Assembly (NCBI GenBank): GCA_963741755.1
Contig: CAVUJG010000004.1
Coordinates: forward strand, 62,001 to 126,000
DNA: 64,000 nucleotides
Source of the DNA: Sva-07 sp963741755
GTDB lineage: Bacteria; Actinomycetota; Acidimicrobiia; Acidimicrobiales; Ilumatobacteraceae
Direction: 5' to 3'
The notes below the pieces were generated by a model. It saw nothing but the letters and a program-made list of their open reading frames with translations, was not told the origin of the DNA and ran no database searches. The translations under genes were made by a program, and so were the position numbers. Of the stretch, positions 8,965 through 17,910 are shown piece by piece; position 1 is the stretch's first letter, and each line of letters begins with the position of its first letter.

Positions 8965-10167
8965 TCAGTCGGGGAGCATGGGGAGTTGGATGCCGGGGTC
9001 GCCGCGCATCGTCGTGGCACGTTGCAGCACACTGCGACCGAACCGCTCGCGGACGGCGTCGACGACGGTGTCGAGTTGCTCGGCCTCGGACCGCTCGAAC
9101 GGCAGGGTGAGCTGGACGGCGTCGTGATCGGCGAGGTTGCCGACCGACAGCCCGAGCAGGCTGATTCCCCGCGCCTCGACGAGCGGCCATGCGGCGTCGA
9201 GGACCGCCGCCGCAGTGGCGTGGATCACCGCCGTTGCCGAGCTGGCATCGGGGAGTGAGTGCGAGCGTGTCGCTCGGGTGAGGTCGTCGAAACGCAGCCG
9301 CAGCGTGACCGTGCGACCGACACGGTCGGCGCGCCGCATCCGACTCGTGACTCGATCGACGAGTCGCCACAGCACCACGTCGATCTCGTCGCGCGACCTC
9401 CGACGTCGGCCGAGTGCCTGCTGTGATCCGATCGACCCTCGCCGTCGCCCCGTCGTGACACGACGGGCATCACGATTGTGGGCAAGCGCATGGAGTTGGT
9501 GGCCCATCGACCGTCCGACGATGGCCACGAGCGCGTCGGGTGACATCGCGGCGACCTCGGCCACGGTGTGAATGCCCCGCTCGTGGAGCTTGGTCGCCGT
9601 GACGGTGCCGACGCCCCACAGTCGCTGGACGGGCAATGGGTGCAGGAAGTCGAGTTCGCCATCTGGCTCGACGACCAGGAGTCCATCGGGCTTCGACACA
9701 GCGCTCGCCACCTTCGCCAGGAACTTGGTGCGTGCGACCCCGACGCTGATCGGCAGTCCGACCTCGTCTGCTATCCGGCTGCGCAGACCAATGGCGATCT
9801 CGGTCGGGCTCCCGGCGATCCGCCAGAGGCCGGCGACGTCGATGAACGCCTCGTCGATCGACATCGGCTCGACGATCGGAGAGGTGTCGCGGAAGATGTC
9901 GAACACGTGCTTGCTGGCCTCGGTGTACGCGTCGAAGCGCGCCGGCACCTCGATCAGGTTCGGGCAGGCTCGTCGCGCAGCTGCGCCCGACATTGCCGTG
10001 CGTACCCCGAATGCCTTGGCCTCGTAGCTGGCCGCCAGCACCACCCCGCCACCGACCACGATCGGTTTCCCGCGCAACGATGGGTCATCGCGTTGCTCGA
10101 CCGATGCGTAGAACGAGTCGAGATCGGCGTGCAGGATCGTCGCCGAGGACCGAAGAACATCCGACAT
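8965..10167 (-). CDS. dinB: DNA polymerase IV (Y-family, DinB)
   Basis: 400 residues from the ATG at 10167; the ATG at 10176 is the alternative. The Y-family catalytic motifs are complete: ILHADLDSFYASVEQ at the N-terminus and EPMSIDEAFIDV about 100 residues later, followed by the GVARTKFLAKVAS segment and the helix-hairpin-helix thumb. The little-finger domain ends in RGDPGIQLPMLPD. This is the translesion polymerase that copies damaged templates with low fidelity. A LexA-type box abuts the start codon, so the gene is very likely SOS-induced. A longer frame starting at 10269 would read through that box and through a palindrome. Confidence 0.93.
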   Translation of the reverse strand: MSDVLRSSATILHADLDSFYASVEQRDDPSLRGKPIVVGGGVVLAASYEAKAFGVRTAMSGAAARRACPNLIEVPARFDAYTEASKHVFDIFRDTSPIVEPMSIDEAFIDVAGLWRIAGSPTEIAIGLRSRIADEVGLPISVGVARTKFLAKVASAVSKPDGLLVVEPDGELDFLHPLPVQRLWGVGTVTATKLHERGIHTVAEVAAMSPDALVAIVGRSMGHQLHALAHNRDARRVTTGRRRGSIGSQQALGRRRRSRDEIDVVLWRLVDRVTSRMRRADRVGRTVTLRLRFDDLTRATRSHSLPDASSATAVIHATAAAVLDAAWPLVEARGISLLGLSVGNLADHDAVQLTLPFERSEAEQLDTVVDAVRERFGRSVLQRATTMRGDPGIQLPMLPD

Positions 10168-10182
10168 CGAACACATGTTCGC
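10167..10182 (-). promoter_or_regulatory. LexA/SOS box of dinB
   Basis: On the plus strand the site reads TCGAACACATGTTCGC, matching 15 of 16 positions of the actinobacterial SOS box TCGAAC-N4-GTTCGA. It touches the first base of the ATG at 10167 and covers the ATG at 10176. LexA bound here would block transcription directly, and the mRNA is probably leaderless or nearly so. Confidence 0.8.
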
Positions 10183-10220
10183 GCGACTGGAACTGAACGG
10201 CAACCGCCCCGTTTCAAACA

Positions 10221-10272
10221 CGTTTGCGTGCGATCTCGGATGGGCCGTTCCATCCGAAATGCAACGCAAACG
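10221..10272. repeat. Palindrome family 3, copy A
   Basis: An imperfect 52-bp hairpin. The left arm GTTTGCGTGCGATCTCGGAT and the right arm ending ATGCAACGCAAAC pair with four mismatches. A related sequence is at 23835-23885. It lies between the gamma-glutamylcyclotransferase-like gene and dinB. Confidence 0.7.
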
Positions 10273-10308
10273 GCGAGTTCGGGCGGGGTCGGGGCGAGTT
10301 GGGTGGGG

Positions 10309-10689
10309 TCAGCGGCGCGGTGGGCGGTGCTGGAACCAGTCGCCGGAGGCGATCGGGGTCAGATCGAGGCCGGCGCCGCTCGCGTAGGCCCACGCATCGA
10401 CACCGCGTTCGGTTCGCACGACGACTCGCGTGTACTCGCCGTCGACGGTGCCCTCGACCTCGTCGAGCACCTCCAACGCCCGGCTCGCCGAGGCGTCGAG
10501 GAGAGCGAACGTGTGGCCGTGGACCGTCGCCTCGTCGTCGAACACGGCAGCCGGATAATCGAGGCCGGTGTCGTACAGCCGACCGGTGACGCTGTCGCTC
10601 CAGCCGCCATCGACCACGAACGGCTCGAGGATGTGCCAGCGGACATCGCCAGGCCGCAACGTGCCGTACACGAAGAGGTGGCGGATCAC
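10309..10689 (-). CDS. Gamma-glutamylcyclotransferase (AIG2/GGACT)-like protein
   Basis: 126 residues starting at a GTG that overlaps the potC stop (GTGA), so it is translationally coupled to the transporter. The family signature is clear: HLFVYGTLRPG at the N-terminus and a VLDEVEG segment with the putative catalytic Glu, then EYTRVVV. Relatives convert gamma-glutamyl peptides or gamma-glutamylamines to 5-oxoproline plus a free amino compound. Being the last gene of a polyamine uptake operon, it may act on gamma-glutamylated polyamines; that is inference from context. Confidence 0.8.
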   Translation of the reverse strand: MIRHLFVYGTLRPGDVRWHILEPFVVDGGWSDSVTGRLYDTGLDYPAAVFDDEATVHGHTFALLDASASRALEVLDEVEGTVDGEYTRVVVRTERGVDAWAYASGAGLDLTPIASGDWFQHRPPRR

Positions 10690-11501
10690 GCCGCCGACTT
10701 GCGCCGCCCTCGAGCGCCCCACAGGGTGCCCGTGAGCATCAACGCGACACTGACGATCAGGATCACCGTCGCGAGGACATTGACCTCCGGCGGGAACTTC
10801 ACGCGGAAGCTGCTGTTGATGTACAGCGGGAACGTCACCAGCGAGCCGGCGTTGAACAGCGTGATGATGAAGTCGTCGAGGGACAACGCGAACGACAGCA
10901 GCGCAGCGGCGAGGATCCCCGGGAGGATCAACGGGAACGTCACCTTCCAGAACGTTCGCAGCGGCGAGGCGCCGAGGTCCTGGGCTGCCTGTTCGAGTGT
11001 CCAGTCGAACCCTCGGACGCGGGCGCGCACGGTGAGCGCCACGAAGCTCACCTGGAACATGATGTGGGCGATCACGACGGTGGTGAAGCCCCTGGTGATG
11101 TCCCAATCCAGGAACAGCGTGGCGAGCGATGAGCCGAGCACGATCTCCGGTGTCGTGAGCGGAAGCACGAGGAAGAAGTTGAGGCCACCGCTGCCGCGGA
11201 ACCTGTAGCGGGCGAGTGCGACGGCGATCAGCGATCCGAGGACCGTGGCGATCAGGGTGGAGATGGCGGCGATCTTGATGCTCTCGACGAAGGCGTTGGT
11301 GAGCGACTCGTCTCCGAACGGGTCGCGCCAGTTGTCGAGCGTGAACTCCTGCCATTCGACGTTGTAGTTGCCCTTCGGCTGGTTGAACGAGAACACGACG
11401 ATCCAGATGATCGGCACGAACAGATACAACAGTGCGAGACCGGCATAGGCGTTCAAGCCGAAGCGGGCCACGCGGCCGCTGCGTGATGTGGGGGCGCTCA
11501 C
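10686..11501 (-). CDS. potC: Polyamine ABC transporter permease (PotC-like)
   Basis: 271 residues with about six membrane helices, the first at residues 17-38 (YAGLALLYLFVPIIWIVVFS). The EAA loop that docks on the ATPase is EQAAQDLGASPLRTFWKVTF. The length and the NQPKGNYN segment after helix 1 are as in PotC/PotI. It sits in the membrane with the PotB-like protein and moves putrescine or spermidine. It is preceded by potB with a 24-bp gap and overlaps the next gene by four bases. Confidence 0.9.
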   Translation of the reverse strand: MSAPTSRSGRVARFGLNAYAGLALLYLFVPIIWIVVFSFNQPKGNYNVEWQEFTLDNWRDPFGDESLTNAFVESIKIAAISTLIATVLGSLIAVALARYRFRGSGGLNFFLVLPLTTPEIVLGSSLATLFLDWDITRGFTTVVIAHIMFQVSFVALTVRARVRGFDWTLEQAAQDLGASPLRTFWKVTFPLILPGILAAALLSFALSLDDFIITLFNAGSLVTFPLYINSSFRVKFPPEVNVLATVILIVSVALMLTGTLWGARGRRKSAA

Positions 11502-11525
11502 GTCGGCGTCCTCATGCCGGAACTC

Positions 11526-12590
11526 TCATGCCAGGTCCTCGGTTCCGAAGAACCGGCTGTAGATGATCACGAACACCGTGATGATGAACATCAGGACGAA
11601 CGACATCGCTGAGGCGAGCGGCACGTTGTTCTGCACCAGGAACTGGTCCTGGATCGAGTTGCCGATCATCGTCGTGTTCGGGCTGCCGAGGTACAGCGAG
11701 TTGACGAAGTCGCCAGCGGCGGGAATGAACGTCAACAGGGTGCCGGCGAACACGCCGGGCAGAGACAGCGGCAGCACCACCTTGCGGAACGCCGACGTCG
11801 AGGTCGAGTAGAGGTCCTTGGCCGCATCGAGGAGGCGGATGTCGATCTTCTCGAGGCTCACGTAGATCGGCAGGATCATGAACGGCAGGAAGTTGTAGGT
11901 GAGTCCGAAGATCACGGCGGCGGGCGTGTTGATCAGCCGCCCGTTGTCCATGATGTTCGCCGCTTCGAAGAACCATGTCATTCCGACGGCGTCGATGAAG
12001 CCGGTGGCGACGCCGTTGTCGGACAGGATGCTGCGCCATGCGATCGTGCGGATCAGGTACGACGTGAAGAACGGGATGACGACCAGGCCGAGCATCAGCG
12101 TCCGGTACTTGCCGCCGCGGAACGCGATCACGTAGGCGAGCGGATATCCGATCGCAATGGTGAGGATCGTTGCCAGGCCGGCGTAGACGAAGGCCCGCTG
12201 GAACTGTGGTCCGAAGTCGGTGAAGGCCGTGACGTAGTTGTCGAAGTTCCAGTCGAACTCGGCCTCGACGGCGAAGCGACTCGGCAGCGTCGACAGCGAC
12301 AGTCGCAGCAGCGTGAACAACGGTGCCAGGTAGAACAACGCAAGCCACAACATGCCGGGCTTGAGCAGCCCGTACGGAGCGATCTTCCGCCGAGTCTCGG
12401 GCGTGCCCATCGTCGCCACCACGACGAGCGCCACGATGCTCGCGAGCACGAGCGCGAGGGCCAGGATCGCCAGCGGTCCGGTGAGCATGCGAGTGCCGAC
12501 CGCCGCCAGCAGCGCGCCCGCCAGGACGAGCGCGCCGAGGCCGAGGGTCTCGGGGCGTTTCACCCCCTGGCGGACGAGCGCGTTGGTCAT
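11526..12590 (-). CDS. potB: Polyamine ABC transporter permease (PotB-like)
   Basis: 354 residues, longer than typical PotB (about 280) because of two extra N-terminal membrane helices (residues 15-60) before the usual first helix (GMLWLALFYLAPLFTLLRLS). The EAA loop is DAAKDLYSTSTSAFRKVVLP. The C-terminus has the FVLMFIITVFVIIY helix. It pairs with the PotC-like permease. The gap from potD is 34 bp. An internal start near residue 70 would give the usual family length, but no evidence favours it. Confidence 0.9.
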   Translation of the reverse strand: MTNALVRQGVKRPETLGLGALVLAGALLAAVGTRMLTGPLAILALALVLASIVALVVVATMGTPETRRKIAPYGLLKPGMLWLALFYLAPLFTLLRLSLSTLPSRFAVEAEFDWNFDNYVTAFTDFGPQFQRAFVYAGLATILTIAIGYPLAYVIAFRGGKYRTLMLGLVVIPFFTSYLIRTIAWRSILSDNGVATGFIDAVGMTWFFEAANIMDNGRLINTPAAVIFGLTYNFLPFMILPIYVSLEKIDIRLLDAAKDLYSTSTSAFRKVVLPLSLPGVFAGTLLTFIPAAGDFVNSLYLGSPNTTMIGNSIQDQFLVQNNVPLASAMSFVLMFIITVFVIIYSRFFGTEDLA

Positions 12591-12624
12591 CGGACGGCGG
12601 TCATCGGGTCATGTCGAGGACGCA

Positions 12625-13851
12625 TCAGGCGCCCGTGATGGCGGAGAACGCAGCGTCGTATTCCGCCTCGACCTCTTCGCTCAGCGGCGCGAACCCCTGG
12701 GTGTTGGCGAGCGTCGCGTCATCCGGGAACACGAGGGGATCGTTGGCGAGGTCCGGGTCGAGCTTCTCGACTTCGTCGCGCACGCCGGCGACCGGCGACA
12801 CGTAGCCGACCCATGTCGTGATCTGCGCTGCCTGCACCGGGTCGTACACGAAGTTCATCCACTGTGCAGCGGCGTCGATGTTGCTCGCGCCCTTCGGGAT
12901 CACCATCGTGTCGGCCCACGAGGTGGCGCCGCTCTCGGGGAACACGAACCTGACGGCCGGATTGTCGCGTGCGATGGCCGCAACGTCGCCTGACCAGCCG
13001 ATCGTGATCGCGAGGTTCCCGTTCGACAGGTCGTCGAAGTAGTCGTTGCCGTGGAAGCGGCGGATCTGGCCGGAGTCCTTGGCCTCCTGCAGCTTGTCGA
13101 ACGCCGGCTGAGCCTCCTCGAAGGTCGTCAGCGTCGAGATGTCGATTCCGAGGCTCATCGCGATCACGCCGATGGTGTCGCGCATCTCGGTGAGCGCCCC
13201 GACCTTGCCGGCGAACTCCGGATCGAACAGGTCGTCGACGCTCGTGATCTCGCGGCCGGTCGCGTCGATGTTGTAGGCGATACCGGCGAATCCGGTCTGC
13301 CACGGCAGGCTGTACTCGCCGGTGGGATCCCAGGACGGGTTCTGCAGGTCGGAGCGCAGGTTGGACGCATTCGCCACCTGGTCGATGGGCAGTTTCTCGA
13401 GCCAGTCGAGTGCGATCAGGCGGTTCGCGAGCCAACTGGTCGGAGCGATGATGTCCGGATCGATCGGCTCGCCGCGGCCGAGCAGTGGTTGGATCTTGGC
13501 GAAGTACTCGTTGTTGTCGTTGTACGCCTCGGTGTAGCGCATGTCGATGCCGGTCGCCTCCATGAACCGGTCGACGGTCCCGGTGAGGCCGTCCTCGGTC
13601 GGGTCGATGTAGGCGGGCCAGTTCTCGAAGAACAGCGAGCCGCCACCACTGCCGCCCCCAGCGGTGCTCCCGGAGGTGGCAGGAGTGGAGCCCGACGCTC
13701 CGCTGTCGCTGTCCGAGTCGCTGCCGCAGGCGGCGAGGATCGCCGGCAATGAGATGCCGGCGGCGCCGAGCGCACCTGCTCGCAGGAGCAGTTGGCGTCG
13801 GCTCACGGGGCCACGAGCGGCGAGGAACGGGTTCGGACGTCGGGTGGTCAT
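12625..13851 (-). CDS. potD: Polyamine-binding lipoprotein (PotD-like)
   Basis: 408 residues. The N-terminus combines a twin-arginine pair (SRRQLLL, residues 17-23), a hydrophobic stretch and a lipobox ILAAC with Cys at about 42. The mature protein is therefore probably exported, perhaps by Tat, and lipid-anchored outside the membrane. A Ser/Gly-rich linker follows. The rest is a periplasmic-binding fold of the spermidine/putrescine type: LFFENWPAYIDP, then APTSWLANRLI and GWSGDVAAIA. It delivers substrate to the PotB/PotC pair. Confidence 0.9.
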   Translation of the reverse strand: MTTRRPNPFLAARGPVSRRQLLLRAGALGAAGISLPAILAACGSDSDSDSGASGSTPATSGSTAGGGSGGGSLFFENWPAYIDPTEDGLTGTVDRFMEATGIDMRYTEAYNDNNEYFAKIQPLLGRGEPIDPDIIAPTSWLANRLIALDWLEKLPIDQVANASNLRSDLQNPSWDPTGEYSLPWQTGFAGIAYNIDATGREITSVDDLFDPEFAGKVGALTEMRDTIGVIAMSLGIDISTLTTFEEAQPAFDKLQEAKDSGQIRRFHGNDYFDDLSNGNLAITIGWSGDVAAIARDNPAVRFVFPESGATSWADTMVIPKGASNIDAAAQWMNFVYDPVQAAQITTWVGYVSPVAGVRDEVEKLDPDLANDPLVFPDDATLANTQGFAPLSEEVEAEYDAAFSAITGA

Positions 13852-13953
13852 GTTTCTCTCCTGGTATGTCAGTCGGTCGGTGACGTTGTCAGTGGGTGTG
13901 TCGTCGGTGGTTGTCGTCGGTGGTGGTGGGTATGAGAGCTGTTCGGCGGCTCG

Positions 13954-15096
13954 TCACGACTCGGCGAGCGCCTCGAGCGTGTCGATGTCGTTCGCCGTGG
14001 CACCCGGCCGGCGCGGCCAGCCGGCCAGCATGTACGCGCTGCCCGGCTCCCACGAGAGGTGCACGGTGTTGCCCGGATGCAGGAACGGCAGATCGGTGCC
14101 GGTGATCACGCTGGCGATCACCTCGCTCTCGTCGGCGAGGTGGACGTTGATGCGGGCGGTCGCTCCCTGGAACACGACGTCGCGGACCGACCCTTCCACG
14201 GATCGGCCGTCGTCGCGAGGGGTGGTGCCGGCGGTGAGGCGTTCGGGACGCAGCATCACCGACACCGGAGCACCCGGGAGGCGGTCGGTGTTGGTTCTCG
14301 CTCGCACGGTCGGTCCCGCGTTGAGCTTGACCACGGTGTCGTCGCCGTCGGTGGTCACCACTTCGCCGGGCAGGAGGTTGGCCGACCCGATGAAGCCGGC
14401 GACGAACAACGTGGCCGGGCTGTTGTAGATCTCCTCGGGGGTACCGATCTGTTCGACGCGACCATCGCTCATCACCGCAATGCGGTCGCTCATCGTGAGT
14501 GCCTCACCCTGGTCGTGGGTCACGAACACGAACGTGATGCCGACCTCGCGTTGGATCCGCTTGAGTTCGAACTGCATCGCCTCGCGCAGCTTGAGGTCGA
14601 GCGCTGCGAGCGGTTCGTCGAGCAGCAGTGCACTCGGGAAGTTGACCAGCGCACGTGCGAGGGCGACGCGCTGCTGCTGGCCACCGGACAGCTGGGTGGG
14701 CTTGCGGTCGGCGAAGTCGGCGAGGCGGACCACCTCGAGCATCTGGGCGACGTTCGGCTCGTACTCGCTCTTCGCGATCCTCTTCGACTTCGGTCCGAAG
14801 CGGACGTTGTCGGCAACGGTCATGTGCGGGAAGAGCGCGTACTGCTGGAAGACGGTGTTGACATTGCGCTTGTACGGCGGCACTCGGCTGACGTCGACCC
14901 CATTGAGCAACACCTTGCCCGAGGTCGGCTGCTCGAAGCCGGCGATCATCTTGAGCGTCGTCGTCTTCCCGCACCCGGACGGCCCGAGCATCGCGAAGAA
15001 CTCGCCCTGCTCGATACCGAAGTTCGCTTGCTCGACCGCGACGAAGTCACCGAACGACTTGCGCACGTGATCGAGCTGAATGACGACGTCGCTCAC
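13954..15096 (-). CDS. potA: Polyamine ABC transporter ATP-binding protein (PotA-like)
   Basis: 380 residues from a GTG at 15096; an ATG at 15213 would give 39 more residues with no family counterpart. The ABC motifs are in order: Walker A GPSGCGKTT, signature LSGGQQQRVALARAL, Walker B ALLLDEPLAALD, and the switch His in FVTHDQGEAL. A C-terminal TOBE-type domain (about residues 255-360) follows. This is the first gene of the potA-D-B-C-GGCT operon. It is divergent from an aldehyde dehydrogenase across about 146 bp. The 100-bp gap to potD is GT-rich and without a gene. Confidence 0.92.
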   Translation of the reverse strand: MSDVVIQLDHVRKSFGDFVAVEQANFGIEQGEFFAMLGPSGCGKTTTLKMIAGFEQPTSGKVLLNGVDVSRVPPYKRNVNTVFQQYALFPHMTVADNVRFGPKSKRIAKSEYEPNVAQMLEVVRLADFADRKPTQLSGGQQQRVALARALVNFPSALLLDEPLAALDLKLREAMQFELKRIQREVGITFVFVTHDQGEALTMSDRIAVMSDGRVEQIGTPEEIYNSPATLFVAGFIGSANLLPGEVVTTDGDDTVVKLNAGPTVRARTNTDRLPGAPVSVMLRPERLTAGTTPRDDGRSVEGSVRDVVFQGATARINVHLADESEVIASVITGTDLPFLHPGNTVHLSWEPGSAYMLAGWPRRPGATANDIDTLEALAES

Positions 15097-15242
15097 AGCG
15101 TTGCCACGGTGGCGCTTTCGGCGGGGACGGGTCCCTGGCTCATGATCGAGTGAGACTACAACCTGACGCTCCGCGCGTTCCCAACACGCGGATCGTTCAT
15201 CCGGCGGCAACAAACGCGTTCGGCGCGTGGCAATCTGTGGGC

Positions 15243-16682
15243 ATGTCTTCCGAGCTGTCTTCTCTCAACTCCAATTTCATCGGCGGCGACTGGCGACAGG
15301 CCGCCAGCGGGGCGACCGACGCCGTGGTCAATCCGGCAACGGGGGCCACGATCGGTGAGGTTCCCGCGAGCGATGCCGCTGACGTCGACGCGGCGGTTGC
15401 GGCGGCGAGTGCCGCCTTTCCGGCGTGGGCTGCGCTGACGCCGCGCGAGCGCAGCGAGGTGCTGCACCGTGTCGCCGACATCATCGACGACAACATCGAC
15501 GAGCTGTCGAACATCGAGTGCGAGAACGTCGGCAAGCCGGTCGGCATCGTCGAGTTCGAGATGGATCTCACCAAGGACAACTGGCGCTTCTTCGCGTCAG
15601 CGTGCCGCTTCCTCGAGGGCAAGGCGGCAGGGGAGTACATGGCCGGCTACACCTCGATGGTGCGCCGTGATCCGCTGGGTGTTGTCGCCTCGATCACCCC
15701 CTGGAACTACCCGCTCAACATGGCGACGTGGAAGCTCGGCCCGGCGCTCGCCGCCGGCAACACCGTCGTGCTCAAGCCGTCCGAGCTCACCCCGTATTCC
15801 GTGCTGCGACTTGCCGAGCTGACCGCTGACGTACTGCCGGCGGGCGTCTTCAACGTGGTGTGCGGCCAGGGCCACGTCGCTGGTGCCGCACTCAGCGAGC
15901 ACCCGGGCATCGCAATGATCTCCATCACCGGCAGCGTCGGCGCCGGCAAGGCCGTCGCCCGGGCATCGGCCGACACGCTCAAGCGGGTCCACTTGGAGCT
16001 CGGTGGCAAGGCGCCCGTGATCATCTTCGACGACGCCGACGTCGAGGCCGCCGTCGAGATGCTCAAAGGCATGGCGTTCTACAACTCCGGTCAGGACTGC
16101 ACCGCTCCCTGCCGGGTCATCGCCGGCTCGAAGGTGCACGACGACTTCGTCAACCAGCTCACCGATGCCGTCGGCAGTGTCAACGTCGGCGACCCGATGT
16201 CGGCCGACACCGAGATGGGCCCGGTCATCTCCGACGTCCATCGCTCCCGCGTGGCCGGCTACGTCGACCGGGCCCGCGAATCCGGCGCCGAGGTCACCGT
16301 CGGCGGATCGGCACGGTCGGGTCCGGGCTTCTTCTACGAGCCGACCGTCGTGGTCGGCCCCGGCCAGTCGTCGGAGATCATCCAACGTGAGGTGTTCGGA
16401 CCGGTCGTCACCGTGCAGTCCGCCGCCGACGAGGAGACGGCGCTCGCCATGGCGAACGACGTCGACTACGGCCTCGCGGCGAGCGTCTGGACGTCTGACG
16501 TGGGCCGGGCGATGCGGATGAGCAAGGCGCTGCAGTTCGGTGCGGTGTGGGTCAACGACCACATCCCGATCGTCTCCGAAATGCCGCACGGCGGCTTCAA
16601 GCAGTCGGGTTACGGCAAGGACATGTCGATGTACGCCGTCGAGGCCTACACCGAGGTCAAGCACGTCATGATCAAGCACTGA
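15243..16682 (+). CDS. Aldehyde dehydrogenase, gamma-aminobutyraldehyde type
   Basis: 479 residues from the ATG at 15243. The motifs are SITPWNYPLNM, the NAD-binding ITGSVGAGKAVA, the catalytic Glu in HLELGGKAP and the nucleophile Cys in NSGQDCTAPCR. The last matches PatD-like gamma-aminobutyraldehyde dehydrogenases, which oxidise the putrescine-derived aldehyde to GABA. Divergence from the polyamine transporter operon strongly supports a role in polyamine catabolism. The ending IKH overlaps a hairpin terminator. Confidence 0.88.
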   Translation: MSSELSSLNSNFIGGDWRQAASGATDAVVNPATGATIGEVPASDAADVDAAVAAASAAFPAWAALTPRERSEVLHRVADIIDDNIDELSNIECENVGKPVGIVEFEMDLTKDNWRFFASACRFLEGKAAGEYMAGYTSMVRRDPLGVVASITPWNYPLNMATWKLGPALAAGNTVVLKPSELTPYSVLRLAELTADVLPAGVFNVVCGQGHVAGAALSEHPGIAMISITGSVGAGKAVARASADTLKRVHLELGGKAPVIIFDDADVEAAVEMLKGMAFYNSGQDCTAPCRVIAGSKVHDDFVNQLTDAVGSVNVGDPMSADTEMGPVISDVHRSRVAGYVDRARESGAEVTVGGSARSGPGFFYEPTVVVGPGQSSEIIQREVFGPVVTVQSAADEETALAMANDVDYGLAASVWTSDVGRAMRMSKALQFGAVWVNDHIPIVSEMPHGGFKQSGYGKDMSMYAVEAYTEVKHVMIKH

Positions 16683-16695
16683 ACCTTCGGTTCAG
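16679..16695 (+). terminator. Hairpin overlapping the aldehyde dehydrogenase stop
   Basis: CTGAACC and GGTTCAG form a perfect 7-bp stem with loop TTC. It covers both the dehydrogenase stop and the end of the facing GNAT remnant, so it may terminate in both directions. Confidence 0.5.
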
Positions 16696-16918
16696 AGCGC
16701 GCGTGTGAAGGACTGACTGAACTCGTTGGCGGCGTGGTCGCCGAAGGGTCCGCTTCGCTCGAATCCGAACGACTCGTAGAGATGAACGGCAGCGCCGAAC
16801 CGCGTCGCCGCGTCCTGTCTCGAGGCTGAGCCGTTCGTACGAACGGGATCGTGCACTGTGCCGTCGACCAGCAGGAAGTGGCAAGCGCCCTCCGGGGAGT
16901 TGGTGGCAAGCCGTTTGC
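16692..16918 (-). pseudogene. GNAT acetyltransferase remnant
   Basis: The minus strand encodes the end of a GNAT N-acetyltransferase: HLYESFGFERSGPFGDHA followed by a stop at 16692. Further upstream, in other frames, are RLSLETG and SPEGACHFLLVDG, both typical GNAT segments. Joining them needs one or two single-base shifts (one near 16815), and the first part of the gene is missing. It is a decayed gene fragment. Confidence 0.6.
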
Positions 16919-16920
16919 AC

Positions 16921-17742
16921 TCAGGCTGGGGCGGTGGCGATGAAGACGTGGAACCCGTCGAACTCGCTCGGTGTGCCGCCGTGGTAGTCGCCCAGCACGC
17001 GCACGTCGGTGAAGCCGACCGAGTCGAGCAGCGACACGATCTCCTTCGAGGAGTACAGGTTCGAGATGAGCGCGTGGGTCTCGTGCGCGACGAGCTCGCC
17101 GTCGCGCCATTGCCACGCCTGCATCTCGCGGGTCATGGAACGCTCGGCCACATCGACGGCGGCGATCCGATGACGCAGGGCGTAGTGGAAGCCGTCGGGC
17201 CCGAGCCGGCGGGCCTCTGTCGGTGGTGGGGTCTCGTCGGCTGGCCGGGATTGCCACCGTCGCCAGCGATGGTCGTCGAACTCGTAGACCTCGTAGTCGA
17301 GGGCCAGCACACCACCGGGGAGCAGGTGGGCGCGGAGGCGCCGCAGGCCTTCGGTGTCGTCGGCGCGGCTGCCGCCGAGCCCGAACGAGCCACAGTTGAT
17401 GATGGTGCGGTAACGGCGCGGCAAATCGAGCCGATGGGTGGGTTGCACGTACAGGGCCGGGTCGCAGCCGGCGGTGCGGGCGGCGACCCGGCAGGCCTCG
17501 ATCATGTCGGCCGACGCGTCGACGCCATCGACGTCGAGCCCGTCGGCCACCCACGGCACCAGCAGCCGGCCGTTTCCGCAGCCGACGTCGAGTGCCGGCT
17601 GACCGGATGCGACGTAGGACCCGAAGAACGCGATCTCCGGTCCGTCGAGCTTGAAGTTGGCCCACCAGCGCGCGATCAGACCGTGGTGCCAGGTCGTCGC
17701 CGTGATCGAATCATGGCCGTCAGGGTCGCTCACCGACAACAC
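16921..17742 (-). CDS. Class I SAM-dependent methyltransferase
   Basis: 273 residues. Motif I is PALDVGCGNGRLLVP, followed by an acidic GVDASADMIE loop and IINCGSFGLGGS at motif II. The C-terminal half has SNLYSSKEIVSLLDSVGF, common in small-molecule methyltransferases. The acceptor is unknown. It is preceded by a ParE remnant in the other direction and followed by the GNAT remnant, so its context is not informative. Confidence 0.8.
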   Translation of the reverse strand: MLSVSDPDGHDSITATTWHHGLIARWWANFKLDGPEIAFFGSYVASGQPALDVGCGNGRLLVPWVADGLDVDGVDASADMIEACRVAARTAGCDPALYVQPTHRLDLPRRYRTIINCGSFGLGGSRADDTEGLRRLRAHLLPGGVLALDYEVYEFDDHRWRRWQSRPADETPPPTEARRLGPDGFHYALRHRIAAVDVAERSMTREMQAWQWRDGELVAHETHALISNLYSSKEIVSLLDSVGFTDVRVLGDYHGGTPSEFDGFHVFIATAPA

Positions 17743-17771
17743 CCTAGAACGGCGAGATCGACGCCTGATCC

Positions 17772-17910
17772 GTGAGCGCCAGGTCAGCCCGACTTCGCGA
17801 GCGAGCTGCCGGCGACGTCGACCAGGTAGTCGACTACTGCCTCGCCGAGGCGGACGCTGAAGTCGCCGTGCGTTTCGTCGACGCCGTCGAGCGGACCGTT
17901 TACGTCGTCG
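17772..17910 (+). pseudogene. RelE/ParE-type toxin remnant
   Basis: From a GTG at 17772 the frame reads LRERAAGDVDQVVDYCLAEA then AVRFVDAVERTV. This is the N-terminal half of a ParE/RelE-superfamily toxin, with the usual DL..I.DY pattern and AxRFxxAV helix. The similarity stops where the facing antiporter gene ends. There is no antitoxin upstream and no C-terminal half. It is a truncated toxin-antitoxin relic. Confidence 0.5.

Noticed and set aside
8965..10269. Longer DinB form starting at 10269
   Set aside because: It would read through a palindrome and the LexA box, and the extra 34 residues have no family counterpart.
13868..13930. GT-rich stretch between potA and potD
   Set aside because: Low-complexity only; no clear repeat unit, hairpin or riboswitch-like pattern could be made out.
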